A stretch of DNA of 41,204 nucleotides from an uncultured Collinsella sp. GTDB lineage: Bacteria > Actinomycetota > Coriobacteriia > Coriobacteriales > Coriobacteriaceae. The first letter of the stretch is position 1. Every line of letters begins with the position of its first letter. The notes beneath the pieces are model-generated. The model made no database searches, was not told the origin of the DNA, and was given only the letters and a program-made list of their open reading frames with translations. The stretch lies in NCBI GenBank assembly GCA_934668345.1, contig CAKUNE010000007.1:1-41204 (forward strand), written 5' to 3'. Both the position numbers and the translations under genes were made by a program. Shown in pieces: positions 8,888 through 17,295 of the stretch.

Positions 8888-10156
8888 ATGAATACCGAGC
8901 TGTTTGATATCAAGATTCGCGCCGTTGAGGGTGGCGTTACGGCTGCGGCTGGTTTTAAGGCTGCAGGCATCCACGCTGGGTTCCGCAAGAACCCCGAGCG
9001 TCTGGATTACGCGCTCGTCGTGCCCGATAAACCCTGTCCCGGTGCTGGCGTGTTTACCACCAATCGCTTTTGCGCGGCGCCCGTGCAGGTGAGCCGTGCC
9101 AACCTGGGCGGTACCGACAAGGGGTACGGTATCATCGCCGGCATTTCGGTCAACTCTGGCAATGCCAACGCCGCCACGGGTGAGACCGGCCTTGCATGCG
9201 CGCGCGAGACGTGCAGCATCGCATCGCAGGTCATCGGCTGCGAGCCCCAGCAGATTCTGGTTGCCTCCACGGGTGTGATTGGCCAGATTCTGCCGATCGA
9301 CACGTTTGAGACCGCCATTCCTGCTGCCTACGAGGCGCTCTCCGCCCACGGTGGCGCCGATGCCGCTCGCGCCATCATGACGACCGACACGCACTCCAAG
9401 GAGTACGCCGTATCCTACGTCAGTGAGGCTGCGGGTCATGCGGGCAATGTCTATACGGTAGGCGGAATGTGCAAGGGCTCGGGCATGATCATGCCCAACA
9501 TGGCCACCATGATCGCAGTTATCACCACCGATGCCCCCGTCGAGCCTGCGGCACTTCATGCCCTGCTGCTCTCGACCGTCAAGCAGACCTTTAACAAGGT
9601 AACGGTCGATTCCGACACCTCGACCAACGACACCTGCATCATGCTTGCCTCCGGCGTCGCTGCCGCAGATGCCGAGCCTATCGTCGAGGGCTCCGATGCC
9701 TTTGACGAGTTGGCGTTTGCCGTACACGAGGTGTGCGAGAGCCTAGCGCGCAACATCGCGGCCGATGGCGAGGGTGCATCGAAACTCGTGACGGTCAACG
9801 TCACCGGCGCCGCTAACGACGAGGAGGCCGATGTCGCCGCCCGTGCCGTTGCCAACTCGCCGCTCGTTAAGACCTGCATCGCCGGCCACGACTGCAACTG
9901 GGGCCGCGTTGCTATGGCGCTGGGCAAGTGCGGTGTGAAGTTTAATCAGGAAGACGTTTCCATCGACATGATGGGCATGCCTGTCTGTCGCGACGGTCTG
10001 ACTGTTCCCTTTGACGAGGACGAGGCTCTACGACGTTTTGAGGCGCCCGAGATCGTGATCTCGGCCGACCTGGGCGCAGGCGACGCGGCAACGACCGTGT
10101 GGACCTGCGACCTCACGCATGAGTACATCTCCATCAACGGCGACTACCGTTCCTAG
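8888..10156 (+). CDS. argJ: Glutamate N-acetyltransferase / amino-acid acetyltransferase
   Basis: This 422-residue enzyme transfers the acetyl group from N-acetylornithine to glutamate and so closes the acetyl cycle of arginine synthesis. ArgJ proteins cut themselves into two chains at a conserved Ala-Thr bond; the motif PNMATMIAVITTD is present, placing the nucleophile at Thr207 (alpha chain 1-206, beta chain 207-422). The C terminus 'YISINGDYRS' is typical. Whether it also accepts acetyl-CoA cannot be told from sequence. It follows argC after 134 bp that include a small GAGTGG/CCACTC hairpin. AAGGAG precedes the start. Confidence 0.96.
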   Translation: MNTELFDIKIRAVEGGVTAAAGFKAAGIHAGFRKNPERLDYALVVPDKPCPGAGVFTTNRFCAAPVQVSRANLGGTDKGYGIIAGISVNSGNANAATGETGLACARETCSIASQVIGCEPQQILVASTGVIGQILPIDTFETAIPAAYEALSAHGGADAARAIMTTDTHSKEYAVSYVSEAAGHAGNVYTVGGMCKGSGMIMPNMATMIAVITTDAPVEPAALHALLLSTVKQTFNKVTVDSDTSTNDTCIMLASGVAAADAEPIVEGSDAFDELAFAVHEVCESLARNIAADGEGASKLVTVNVTGAANDEEADVAARAVANSPLVKTCIAGHDCNWGRVAMALGKCGVKFNQEDVSIDMMGMPVCRDGLTVPFDEDEALRRFEAPEIVISADLGAGDAATTVWTCDLTHEYISINGDYRS

Positions 10157-10237
10157 ATTCCAGGCACGCTGCGCATCTTGCCGCGATTGCGGACAGCGGA
10201 GCACGGCGCGATAACGATACGAAAGACGAGGCAGATT

Positions 10238-11218
10238 ATGAAATTCGCACGCGATTGTCGTTCGAGCGAATCCAACGAAGCAACCGCGCAGCTGCTGTTT
10301 GAGGCACTGCCGTGGATTAAGAACCTGACCGGCAAGACGGTCGTCATCAAGTACGGCGGTGCCGCCATGGTCGACGAGCAGCTGCGTCGCGACGTGATGA
10401 GCGACATCGTCCTGCTTAAGATCATCGGCATGCGCCCCGTTATCGTGCACGGCGGCGGCAAGGCCATCAACGAGGCGCTGAGCCATTACGATATTCCCGT
10501 CGAGTTTAAGAACGGCCAGCGCGTGACCACGCCGGCGACTATGGATATCGTGCGCGAGGTGCTGGGCGGCAAGGTTAACCAGGAGCTGGTTGCCGCCATC
10601 AACCACCACGGCAACCTAGCTGTGGGCGTGTCGGGCAGCGACGCCGGCACGCTCATCGCCGAGCCGCTCGACCCCGAGCTCGGTCGCGTGGGCAAAGTGA
10701 CGCACGTTAACACCGACTATATCGAGCGCTTACTCGATAGCGAGTACATCCCCGTCATCGCTACCGTCGCGGCGGGGGAGGACGGCGGTTTCTTCAACAT
10801 CAACGCCGATACCGCCGCCGGTGCCGTTGCGGCAGCGCTGCATGCGCATAAGGCGATCTTTTTGACCGACGTCGACGGCCTGTACAAGGACTTTAGCGAC
10901 AAGGATTCGCTTATCTCCAACCTGACGCTCGACGAGGTCAATGAGATGCTCTACGGCGGCGAGGTCGATAAGGGCATGATTCCCAAGCTGCGCGCGGCCG
11001 TCGATGCGCTTGCCGGCGGCGTTTTTCGCGCTCACATCATCAACGGCACCACGCCGCATTCGCTGCTGCTAGAGCTGCTGACCGATGCCGGCGTCGGCAC
11101 CGTGATCCATTCCACCGAGACGGCTTACGAGTTCGATACGCATCCGCATCCGCTTTCGACGTTTGCAGCGCGTCTGACCGAGAACCTCGACGAGGTCGAG
11201 AAGCTTCAGACGGTCTAG
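10238..11218 (+). CDS. argB: Acetylglutamate kinase
   Basis: This 326-residue amino-acid kinase phosphorylates N-acetylglutamate, the regulated second step of arginine synthesis. Key motifs are 'VVIKYGGAAM' (phosphate-binding Lys), 'PVIVHGGGKAINEAL', 'VGVSGSDAGTLI' and 'NINADTAAGAVAAAL'. It also has the KLRAAVDALAGGV...HIINGTTPHSLLLEL C-terminal region. The N-terminal extension before the core (KFARDCRSSESNEATAQLLFEALPWIKNL) resembles the arginine-sensitive hexameric class. ATG 10238 follows GACGAGGCAG. An in-frame ATG 60 bp upstream lacks a ribosome-binding site. Confidence 0.95.
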   Translation: MKFARDCRSSESNEATAQLLFEALPWIKNLTGKTVVIKYGGAAMVDEQLRRDVMSDIVLLKIIGMRPVIVHGGGKAINEALSHYDIPVEFKNGQRVTTPATMDIVREVLGGKVNQELVAAINHHGNLAVGVSGSDAGTLIAEPLDPELGRVGKVTHVNTDYIERLLDSEYIPVIATVAAGEDGGFFNINADTAAGAVAAALHAHKAIFLTDVDGLYKDFSDKDSLISNLTLDEVNEMLYGGEVDKGMIPKLRAAVDALAGGVFRAHIINGTTPHSLLLELLTDAGVGTVIHSTETAYEFDTHPHPLSTFAARLTENLDEVEKLQTV

Positions 11219-11287
11219 CTGACCCGCAGCCGCCCCATTCCTGTACCCATAGGCCTGCGCCGTCCGGCGCTCAATGAAAGGCATCCC

Positions 11288-12571
11288 ATGTCACTTGCAG
11301 CTCAGCAATCGCTTGAATCCCATTACGTTATGCATACCTTTGGCCGCTCTCCGGTCGAGTTTGTCGAGGGTCACGGCATGAAGCTCACCGGCGACGATGG
11401 CCGTGAGTACCTCGACTTTCTTGCCGGCATCGGCGTGTGCAGTCTAGGTCATGGCGACCCAGCTGTGCTCTCGGCGCTCGAGGCACAGACCAAAAAGCTC
11501 ATGCATGTCTCCAATTACTTCTACATTGAGCAGCGCGGACAGGTCGCGGCGCTGCTGTCCAAGCTTGCCAACGAAGACGTAGATGGTGCGCGCGTGCTTG
11601 CCGATGCCATTGCCGCCGGCGATGAGACCACGGCAGCTGCTCTTGGTGCCCCGGCTGCGGACGAGCAGGTGTGGGAGACCTTCTTTGCCAACTCCGGCGC
11701 CGAGGCCAACGAGGGCTCGATGAAGCTCGCGCGCCTGTACGCCAAGCGTGCCGGTAACGGCGGCAACACTATCGTGTGCATGCGTGGCGGCTTCCACGGC
11801 CGTACGCTCGAGACCATTGCCGCCACCATGCAGGATTGGCTGCAGGATAGTTTCCGCCCGCTGCCGGGTGGCTTTGTGGCCTGCACGCCCAACGATGTCG
11901 ATGAATTGCGTGCGATCTTTAAGCAGCTGGGCAGTGAAATTTGCGCCGTGATGCTCGAACCGATCCAGGGTGAGAGCGGTGTGCACCCCATGACCGAGGA
12001 GTTTATGGCGGCAGCGCGCGACCTGGCACACGAAGTGGGCGCCGTGCTTATCGCCGACGAGGTCCAGTGCGGTATCTTCCGCACGGGTAAGCCGTTTGCG
12101 TTCCAGACCTATGGCGTGGAGCCCGACATCATGAGCCTTGCCAAGGGCATTGCTGATGGCGTGCCCATGGGTGCCGTCGTCGCAAAGAAGGAGATTGCCG
12201 ACGTGTTTGAGCCGGGCGACCACGGCTCGACCTTTGGCGGTAGCTGCTTGGCCATCGCGGCGTGTGCCGCGACGCTCTCCGCGCTCGTGCGCGGCGATTA
12301 TGCCGACCACGCTGCCAAGGTGGGCGCCTATATGGAGGCAAAACTCGCCAAGTTACCGCATGTTACCGATGTGCGCGGTCGCGGCTTGATGCTCGGCTGC
12401 GACCTGGATGATGCCGCGGGCGACGCGCATGATATTGTTGCCCGCGCGCTGGCCGCCGGTGCCGTGATTAACGCTACGGGTGCCCATACGCTGCGTTTCC
12501 TGCCGCCGCTCGTGTGCGAAGAGGCCGACGTGGACAGCCTAATCGAGATCCTGGCGGGTGTCTTGGGCTAA
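11288..12571 (+). CDS. argD: Acetylornithine aminotransferase
   Basis: This 427-residue class-III PLP aminotransferase converts N-acetylglutamate semialdehyde to N-acetylornithine. 'NYFYIEQRGQVAALLSKLA', 'NSGAEANEGSMKLAR', 'ADEVQCGIFRTGKPFAFQ' and 'SLAKGIADGVPMGAV' are diagnostic; Lys286 in the last motif should hold PLP. It is somewhat long for the family because of a roughly 25-residue Ala-rich insert after 'KLANEDV' (around residues 97-125). It closes the arg cluster; argF, argG and argH are not nearby. AATGAAAGG precedes ATG 11288. Confidence 0.94.
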   Translation: MSLAAQQSLESHYVMHTFGRSPVEFVEGHGMKLTGDDGREYLDFLAGIGVCSLGHGDPAVLSALEAQTKKLMHVSNYFYIEQRGQVAALLSKLANEDVDGARVLADAIAAGDETTAAALGAPAADEQVWETFFANSGAEANEGSMKLARLYAKRAGNGGNTIVCMRGGFHGRTLETIAATMQDWLQDSFRPLPGGFVACTPNDVDELRAIFKQLGSEICAVMLEPIQGESGVHPMTEEFMAAARDLAHEVGAVLIADEVQCGIFRTGKPFAFQTYGVEPDIMSLAKGIADGVPMGAVVAKKEIADVFEPGDHGSTFGGSCLAIAACAATLSALVRGDYADHAAKVGAYMEAKLAKLPHVTDVRGRGLMLGCDLDDAAGDAHDIVARALAAGAVINATGAHTLRFLPPLVCEEADVDSLIEILAGVLG

Positions 12572-12604
12572 CGCGGCGCAATAACTCAATTTGGACCGGG
12601 TTCC

Positions 12605-12655
12605 GGACTGCGGACGTGCCATATGCGGCACGATTCGGCGGTCTGGAGCCCGTTT
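12605..12655. terminator. Nested hairpin after argD
   Basis: CGGGTTCCGGAC pairs, with several G.U pairs, with GTCTGGAGCCCG. It encloses a CGTGCC/GGCACG hairpin and is followed by TTTTGCC. It is likely the transcription end of the arg operon. Confidence 0.55.
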
Positions 12656-12688
12656 TGCCATAAATCTGCAATGGCCAGGAGAGCCTTT

Positions 12689-12904
12689 GGACAAAAAATG
12701 CCAAATATGAGTACTGTCACCAGTTGAATCTCATATGAAACCGACTACCTAGGATTAGTTAGACCACACATGTTCAGTTATGTTAATGGGAAAACAGCTA
12801 GTAAAGGCTTCAAATCGCTGATTCAGAGCTAGATTTATCCAGCGAAACCCAAAAATCGCTGCTACAAAATTGGTAACAGTACTCATTTTTGCCATTTTTT
12901 GGCC
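12689..12904. repeat. 216-bp AT-rich element with 35-bp imperfect terminal inverted repeats
   Basis: Arms 12689-12723 and 12870-12904 are inverted copies, matching at about 29 of 35 positions. The 146-bp interior is far more AT-rich than the surrounding genome. GCCTTTG occurs at 12683-12689 and 12908-12914 and may be a target-site duplication, though the right copy is 3 bp away from the arm. Read on the minus strand it contains a short open frame with MAKMSTVTN near the right arm, but nothing recognisable as a protein. It looks like a miniature transposable element. Confidence 0.6.
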
Positions 12905-12964
12905 ACGGCCTTTGTGACGGACGTGCTGGCGGGTTCGAATCCCTCTGCGATGGGCCCAAAAAAG

Positions 12965-13369
12965 AAAGGCCTCCATCACTGGAGGCCTAACAAATCAGTG
13001 GTGGGCGATGAGGGATGTCGCGTGCGGCTGACGCCGCCTGCTCTCGCTTCGGGCCTACGGCCCTCGCGTGCTGCGCTGGAAAACGCTTCGCGTTTCCTCA
13101 GCTCCGCACCCTTGCGGGTTCGAATCCCATGAAATGGGCCCAAACAAAAACGGTCCCCTTGCGAGGACCGTTTCCAAATCAGTGGTGGGCGATGAGGGAT
13201 GTCCGCGCGCGGCTGGCGCCGCCCGCGCCCCGCTTCGTCGCTCCGCTCCTCGCGTGCTGCGCTGGAAAACGCTTCGCGTTTCCTCAGCTCCGCACCCTTG
13301 CGGGTTCGAATCCCATGCGCTGGGCCTGAAAAAGGAAAGGCCTCCATCGCTGGAGGCCTAACAAATCAG
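12965..13369. repeat. Tandem repeat (period about 185 bp) containing tRNA ends and terminators
   Basis: A 24-bp block that spans the 3' end of tRNA-Val (minus strand) plus its downstream flank recurs at 12992-13015, 13176-13199 and, in the real tRNA, 13363-13386, with spacings of 184 and 187 bp. Each block is preceded by a terminator-type hairpin (12968-12988, 13148-13173, 13338-13359). The stretch between blocks is also repeated: a GGAAAACGC/GCGTTTCC palindrome and a plus-strand GCGGGTTCGAATCCC resembling a tRNA T-arm. No complete tRNA can be folded from the two left copies. They look like decayed tRNA duplications or remnants of integration sites. Confidence 0.7.
13338..13359 (-). terminator. 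Terminator of tRNA-Val
   Basis: On the minus strand a 9-bp stem (13338-13346 with 13351-13359) is followed by a T-rich tract, 10 bp after the tRNA 3' end. Confidence 0.7.
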
Positions 13370-13445
13370 TGGTGGGCGATGAGGGATTCGAACCCCCAGC
13401 CTTGTGCGTGTAAAGCACCTGCGCTAACCGTTGCGCCAATCGCCC
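13370..13445 (-). tRNA. tRNA-Val (anticodon TAC)
   Basis: The reverse complement starts GGGCGATT and ends ATCGCCCACCA, giving a full acceptor stem with CCA encoded. The anticodon arm is GTGC-TTTACAC-GCAC, so the anticodon is TAC (valine). The T arm GGGGGTTCGAATCCCTC is normal. A textbook extended -10 (TGCTATACT) lies just upstream on the minus strand at 13456-13464. Confidence 0.95.
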
Positions 13446-13455
13446 GTGCGGAGAG

Positions 13456-13464
13456 AGTATAGCA
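13456..13464 (-). promoter_or_regulatory. Extended -10 promoter of tRNA-Val
   Basis: The minus strand reads TGCTATACT ending 10 bp before the tRNA 5' end. I see no good -35, which fits an extended -10 promoter. Confidence 0.6.
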
Positions 13465-13632
13465 AAACAATCGCCTCATTCATCTCATATCCATTAAAGG
13501 TAACCGTCGCGTGTCACAGCGGAGCTGATTCAGTTGAGATTGCCTGAACATTCCGCCCCTCTTTACGCCCTCGGGTATACTCAAAAGCTACTGATTCGAT
13601 TTGATGCCCAGCAACAGCAGAGGGGATAGTAT

Positions 13633-15513
13633 ATGTGCGGTTTTGTCGGTTTTGTCGGTGGGACGGATAACCAATCCGAGGTGCTCACCAAGATGATGGA
13701 CCGCATCGTCCATCGCGGTCCCGACATGGGCGGTCAGTTTATCGACGGCCGCGTCGCCCTGGGCTTCCGCCGCTTGTCGATCCTCGACCTGACCGAGGCC
13801 GGCGCTCAGCCCATGGCCAATGAGGACGGCAGCGTCGTTATCGTCTTCAACGGCGAGATCTACAACTTCCAAGAACTCCGTTCCGAGCTCGAGGCCAAGG
13901 GCTACCAGTTCCACTGCGGCGCCGACACCGAGAGCCTCCTGCACGGCTACGAGGAGTGGGGCGAGGCAGTACTCGATCGCTTGCGCGGTATGTACGCCTT
14001 CGTCATCTGGGACAAGAAGAAGAACAAGCTTTTTGGCGCCCGCGATATCTTTGGCATCAAGCCGCTCTACTACTATCCCATGGCCGATGCGGGCGACGAC
14101 GCTCCGGGCGTGCTCTTTGGTTCCGAGATCAAGAGCTTCCTGGACTACCCGCACTTCCACAAGGCGGTCAACAAAAAGGCCCTGCGTCCGTACATGACGC
14201 TGCAGTATTCGGCAACCGAGGAGACCTTCTTCGAGGGTGTCTACAAGCTGCCGCCGGCGCACTACTTTACCGTAGACATCCCGACCGGCAAGATGAACAT
14301 CGAGCGCTACTGGGATTGCGATTACTCTGCCGTCGAGAAGCCGTTCGAGGAGTATGTCGACGAGCTGGACGAGGTCGTGCACGAGAGCGTCGAGGCCCAT
14401 CGCATCGCCGACGTCAAGGTCGCGTCGTTCCTCTCCGGCGGCGTAGACTCCAGCTACATCGCCGCTTGCCTCATGCCCGACAAGACCTTCTCGGTGGGCT
14501 TCGATTACAAGAATTTCAACGAGACTAACTACGCCAAGGAACTTTCCGATAAGCTCGGCGTCGAGAATGTCCGCAAGATGATTACCGCCGACGAGTTCTT
14601 CGGTGCGCTCGAGGACATCCAGTATCACATGGACGAGCCGCAGTCCAACCTGTCTTCCGTGCCGCTGTGGTTCTTGGCCGAGATGGCCCGCAAGGACGTC
14701 ACCGTCGTGCTTTCGGGCGAAGGCGCCGACGAGCTCTTTGGCGGCTACGCCTACTACGAGGACACGGTTCCGGTCCGCAAGTACAAAAAGATGGTGCCGC
14801 TGCCCATCCGTCGCGCGCTCGGTAACCTGGCGCTGCATATGCCGTACTTCAAGGGACATAACTTCCTGGTCAAGGGTGCCGAGATCCCCGAGAAGTCGTT
14901 CCTGGGACAGGCTCTGGTATGGCCGGAGCGCGAGGTCGACGGCGTGCTCAAGCCCGAGTACAACACCGGCGATGGCGCCTTCGAGCTTGCCGCTCCCATC
15001 TATGCGCGCGTGAAGGGTCAGCCCGAGCTGGTCAAGAAGCAGTACCTGGACATGAACATGTGGCTTCCGGGCGACATTCTGCTCAAGGCCGACAAGATGT
15101 GCATGGCGCACTCGCTGGAGCTGCGCGTGCCCTTCCTGGACCGCAAAGTCATGGAGTTCGCCGAGCACATTCCCGACCGCTACCGCATCAACGAGAACGG
15201 CAACAAACAGGTACTCCGCCACGCTGCCAACAAGTCGCTGCCCGATGAGTGGGCCACCCGTCCCAAGGTGGGCTTCCCGGTGCCGATCGTCTACTGGCTG
15301 CGCGAGCAAAAGTGGTACGACTATGTCAAGGAGTACTTCACCGCGCCGTGGGCAAGCGAATTCTTCGATACCGACGAGCTCATGCACCTGCTCGATCTGC
15401 ACTTTGCGGGCAAGGGCGATTTCCAGCGCAAGATCTATACGCCGCTCGTGTTCCTGGTGTGGTACAAGCGCTTCTTTATCGACGAGGACCAGCCCGCTGT
15501 TCAGGCTGCCTAG
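13633..15513 (+). CDS. asnB: Asparagine synthetase (glutamine-hydrolysing)
   Basis: This 626-residue two-domain enzyme makes asparagine from aspartate, ATP and glutamine. The N-terminal class-II amidotransferase has the catalytic Cys2 (MCGFVGFVGG) and 'RGPDMGG..', 'FNGEIYNFQELR'. The synthetase domain has the PP-loop SFLSGGVDSSYIA at about residue 263. 'VVLSGEGADELFGGYAYY' and 'MCMAHSLELRVPFLDRKVMEFA' are also typical. The C terminus 'HLHFAGKGDFQRKIYTPLVFLVWYKRFF'-like ending fits the bacterial AsnB group. The start follows GAGGGGA. TATACT at 13576-13581 is a candidate -10, without a clear -35. A terminator follows the stop. Confidence 0.96.
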   Translation: MCGFVGFVGGTDNQSEVLTKMMDRIVHRGPDMGGQFIDGRVALGFRRLSILDLTEAGAQPMANEDGSVVIVFNGEIYNFQELRSELEAKGYQFHCGADTESLLHGYEEWGEAVLDRLRGMYAFVIWDKKKNKLFGARDIFGIKPLYYYPMADAGDDAPGVLFGSEIKSFLDYPHFHKAVNKKALRPYMTLQYSATEETFFEGVYKLPPAHYFTVDIPTGKMNIERYWDCDYSAVEKPFEEYVDELDEVVHESVEAHRIADVKVASFLSGGVDSSYIAACLMPDKTFSVGFDYKNFNETNYAKELSDKLGVENVRKMITADEFFGALEDIQYHMDEPQSNLSSVPLWFLAEMARKDVTVVLSGEGADELFGGYAYYEDTVPVRKYKKMVPLPIRRALGNLALHMPYFKGHNFLVKGAEIPEKSFLGQALVWPEREVDGVLKPEYNTGDGAFELAAPIYARVKGQPELVKKQYLDMNMWLPGDILLKADKMCMAHSLELRVPFLDRKVMEFAEHIPDRYRINENGNKQVLRHAANKSLPDEWATRPKVGFPVPIVYWLREQKWYDYVKEYFTAPWASEFFDTDELMHLLDLHFAGKGDFQRKIYTPLVFLVWYKRFFIDEDQPAVQAA

Positions 15514-15538
15514 CCTCGGCTTACGAACGCCTGCGCGT

Positions 15539-15565
15539 AACGGCTCCTCCGGGAGCCGTTTTTGC
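15539..15565 (+). terminator. Rho-independent terminator after asnB
   Basis: A 9-bp stem (AACGGCTCC with GGGAGCCGTT, trinucleotide loop) is followed by five T residues. Confidence 0.85.
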
Positions 15566-15590
15566 GTGGGTGCGTTTCAGTTACTATAAA
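15562..15590 (+). promoter_or_regulatory. Promoter upstream of murE
   Basis: TTGCGT (15562-15567) and TATAAA (15585-15590) are spaced by 17 bp, directly after the asnB terminator and 35 bp before the murE start codon. Confidence 0.55.
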
Positions 15591-15625
15591 AACCGTCCCT
15601 GCCAAATGGCTGAGAAAGGTGAAAG

Positions 15626-17188
15626 ATGCACCATTCGGATTCCGCGACTGTGACCACGGTCGATACGCTTGCCAAGCTTCTCGACGTGTGCGGCGAGCTG
15701 CGCGCATCAGAGCAGGTTGACGAGCGTGCCGTGACCGGCTGCTCGTTTGATTCGCGCGCGGTCTCGGCAGGTGACGTGTTCTTTTGCAAAGGTGCTGCCT
15801 TTAAGCCCGCGTTTTTGAGCATGGCGCTCGATGCGGGCGCCGTCGCATTTGTGTGCGAGGAGTCGCTGGTCGAGTCTCTGGAGCCGCTGGCGCAGGAGAG
15901 CGGCGCTGCGATGCTGGTTGTTGATAGCGTTCGCACGGCCATGGCCCTGTTGCCGCCGGAGGTCTACGACCGTCCCGACCACGACGTCAAGATCGTGGGC
16001 ATCACCGGTACCAAAGGAAAGACCACGGCCGCTTTTATGCTCCAGTCGATTATCAAAGCGGCGGGCGAGTCCTGCGGCATGATCGGCTCGGTGAGCACCG
16101 ACGATGGCATCGAGTGCTACGAGAGCACCAATACCACGCCCGAGGCCCCCGAGGTCTGGCGCCATATCGCCAACTGCCGTGAGTCCGGTCGCCAGTCCAT
16201 GGTCATGGAGGTCTCGAGCCAGGCGCTCAAGTACCAACGCGTCGAGAATCTGCCGTTTGACGTGGCGTGCTTCCTCAACATCGGCCGTGACCACATCTCG
16301 CCGATCGAACACCCCACGTTTGAGGATTATTTTGAGAGCAAACTCAGGATCTTTGACCAGGCAAAGACCGCCGTGGTGAATCTGGGCACCGAAGAGGTCG
16401 ACCGTGTGCTGGAGGCAGCGTCGACGGCCGAGCGCTTGGTGACCGTTGGCGTCGAGCACCCCGAGGCAAGCCTGTGGGCGAGCGATGTGCGCATGGTCGG
16501 CTTTAGCATCGAGTTCAACTTGCATGGCCTGTGTGCCGACGAGTCCGAGGCGGGGGAGAAGATCCTGCTGGGTATCGCGGGAGATTTTAACGTGGAGAAC
16601 GCGCTGGTCGCTATCGCCGCTGCGCACGAGATCGGCATCGGTATCGATGCCATCAAGAAGGGCCTCTCCAAGCTTCGTGTGCCGGGCCGCATGGAGGTCG
16701 TGGAGTCGAAGGATGGCCGCGTGATTTGTGTCGTTGACTATGCTCACAACCAGCTTTCGTTCCGTTCGCTTTTCTCGTCGGTCAAGCGCGCGTTTCCCAC
16801 TAGTCCAGTCATTGCAGTGTTTGGTGCTGCCGGCGGCAAGGCGCAGGAGCGCCGCGAGCAGCTTCCGCGCGAGGCCGCACCATATTCCGACCTGATGATC
16901 TTTACCAACGAGGACCCGGCTCACGAGGACCCGATGAAGGTCTGTCGCGAGCTTGCCGAACATGTTCCCGACGATACGCCGAACAAGATCATCCTCGATC
17001 GCGAAGCCGCTGTGCATGCGGCGTTCAAGGCAGCGCGCGAGGAGTACGTCAACCCCGATGCTCCCACCATTGTCTTGCTGCTGGCAAAGGGTGACGAGGA
17101 GCTCATGCACGTGGGCGACGAGTTCGTGCCCATCGAGAGCGACCTTTCGTTGGCCAATCGCCTGATCGATGTTACCCAGTTTGACTAA
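15626..17188 (+). CDS. murE: UDP-N-acetylmuramoyl-tripeptide synthetase (MurE type)
   Basis: This 520-residue ATP-dependent ligase adds the third amino acid to UDP-MurNAc-L-Ala-D-Glu in the cytoplasm. The ATP-binding P-loop is GITGTKGKTT (about 125-134). 'NTTPEAPEVWRHI' and 'MEVSSQALKYQRV' are typical MurE, and 'RVPGRMEVV' and 'VVDYAHNQLSFRSLF' mark the end of the central domain. At the specificity loop, diaminopimelate enzymes have DNPR; here residues 429-436 read EDPAHEDP, with Ala where Arg is needed to bind diaminopimelate. This resembles the lysine-type motif (DNPA in Staphylococcus aureus). The substrate is therefore probably L-lysine or L-ornithine. It has its own promoter and an AAAGGTGAAAG ribosome-binding site. 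Confidence 0.9.
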   Translation: MHHSDSATVTTVDTLAKLLDVCGELRASEQVDERAVTGCSFDSRAVSAGDVFFCKGAAFKPAFLSMALDAGAVAFVCEESLVESLEPLAQESGAAMLVVDSVRTAMALLPPEVYDRPDHDVKIVGITGTKGKTTAAFMLQSIIKAAGESCGMIGSVSTDDGIECYESTNTTPEAPEVWRHIANCRESGRQSMVMEVSSQALKYQRVENLPFDVACFLNIGRDHISPIEHPTFEDYFESKLRIFDQAKTAVVNLGTEEVDRVLEAASTAERLVTVGVEHPEASLWASDVRMVGFSIEFNLHGLCADESEAGEKILLGIAGDFNVENALVAIAAAHEIGIGIDAIKKGLSKLRVPGRMEVVESKDGRVICVVDYAHNQLSFRSLFSSVKRAFPTSPVIAVFGAAGGKAQERREQLPREAAPYSDLMIFTNEDPAHEDPMKVCRELAEHVPDDTPNKIILDREAAVHAAFKAAREEYVNPDAPTIVLLLAKGDEELMHVGDEFVPIESDLSLANRLIDVTQFD

Positions 17189-17295
17189 TGAACCATGATG
17201 GCGGCGGCGCCCTGAGTGCGCTGTCGCCATAAGCGTGTTCCCTCAATCAAAACATGCCGTCCAAGTCCAAACCCTTCTACGTAAACGGAGTAACC

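Noticed and set aside
12992..13386. Three regularly spaced 24-bp repeats suggestive of a small CRISPR
   Set aside because: Spacers are 160 bp, are themselves repeats of each other and contain terminators; the repeat is a tRNA 3' end. No cas genes.
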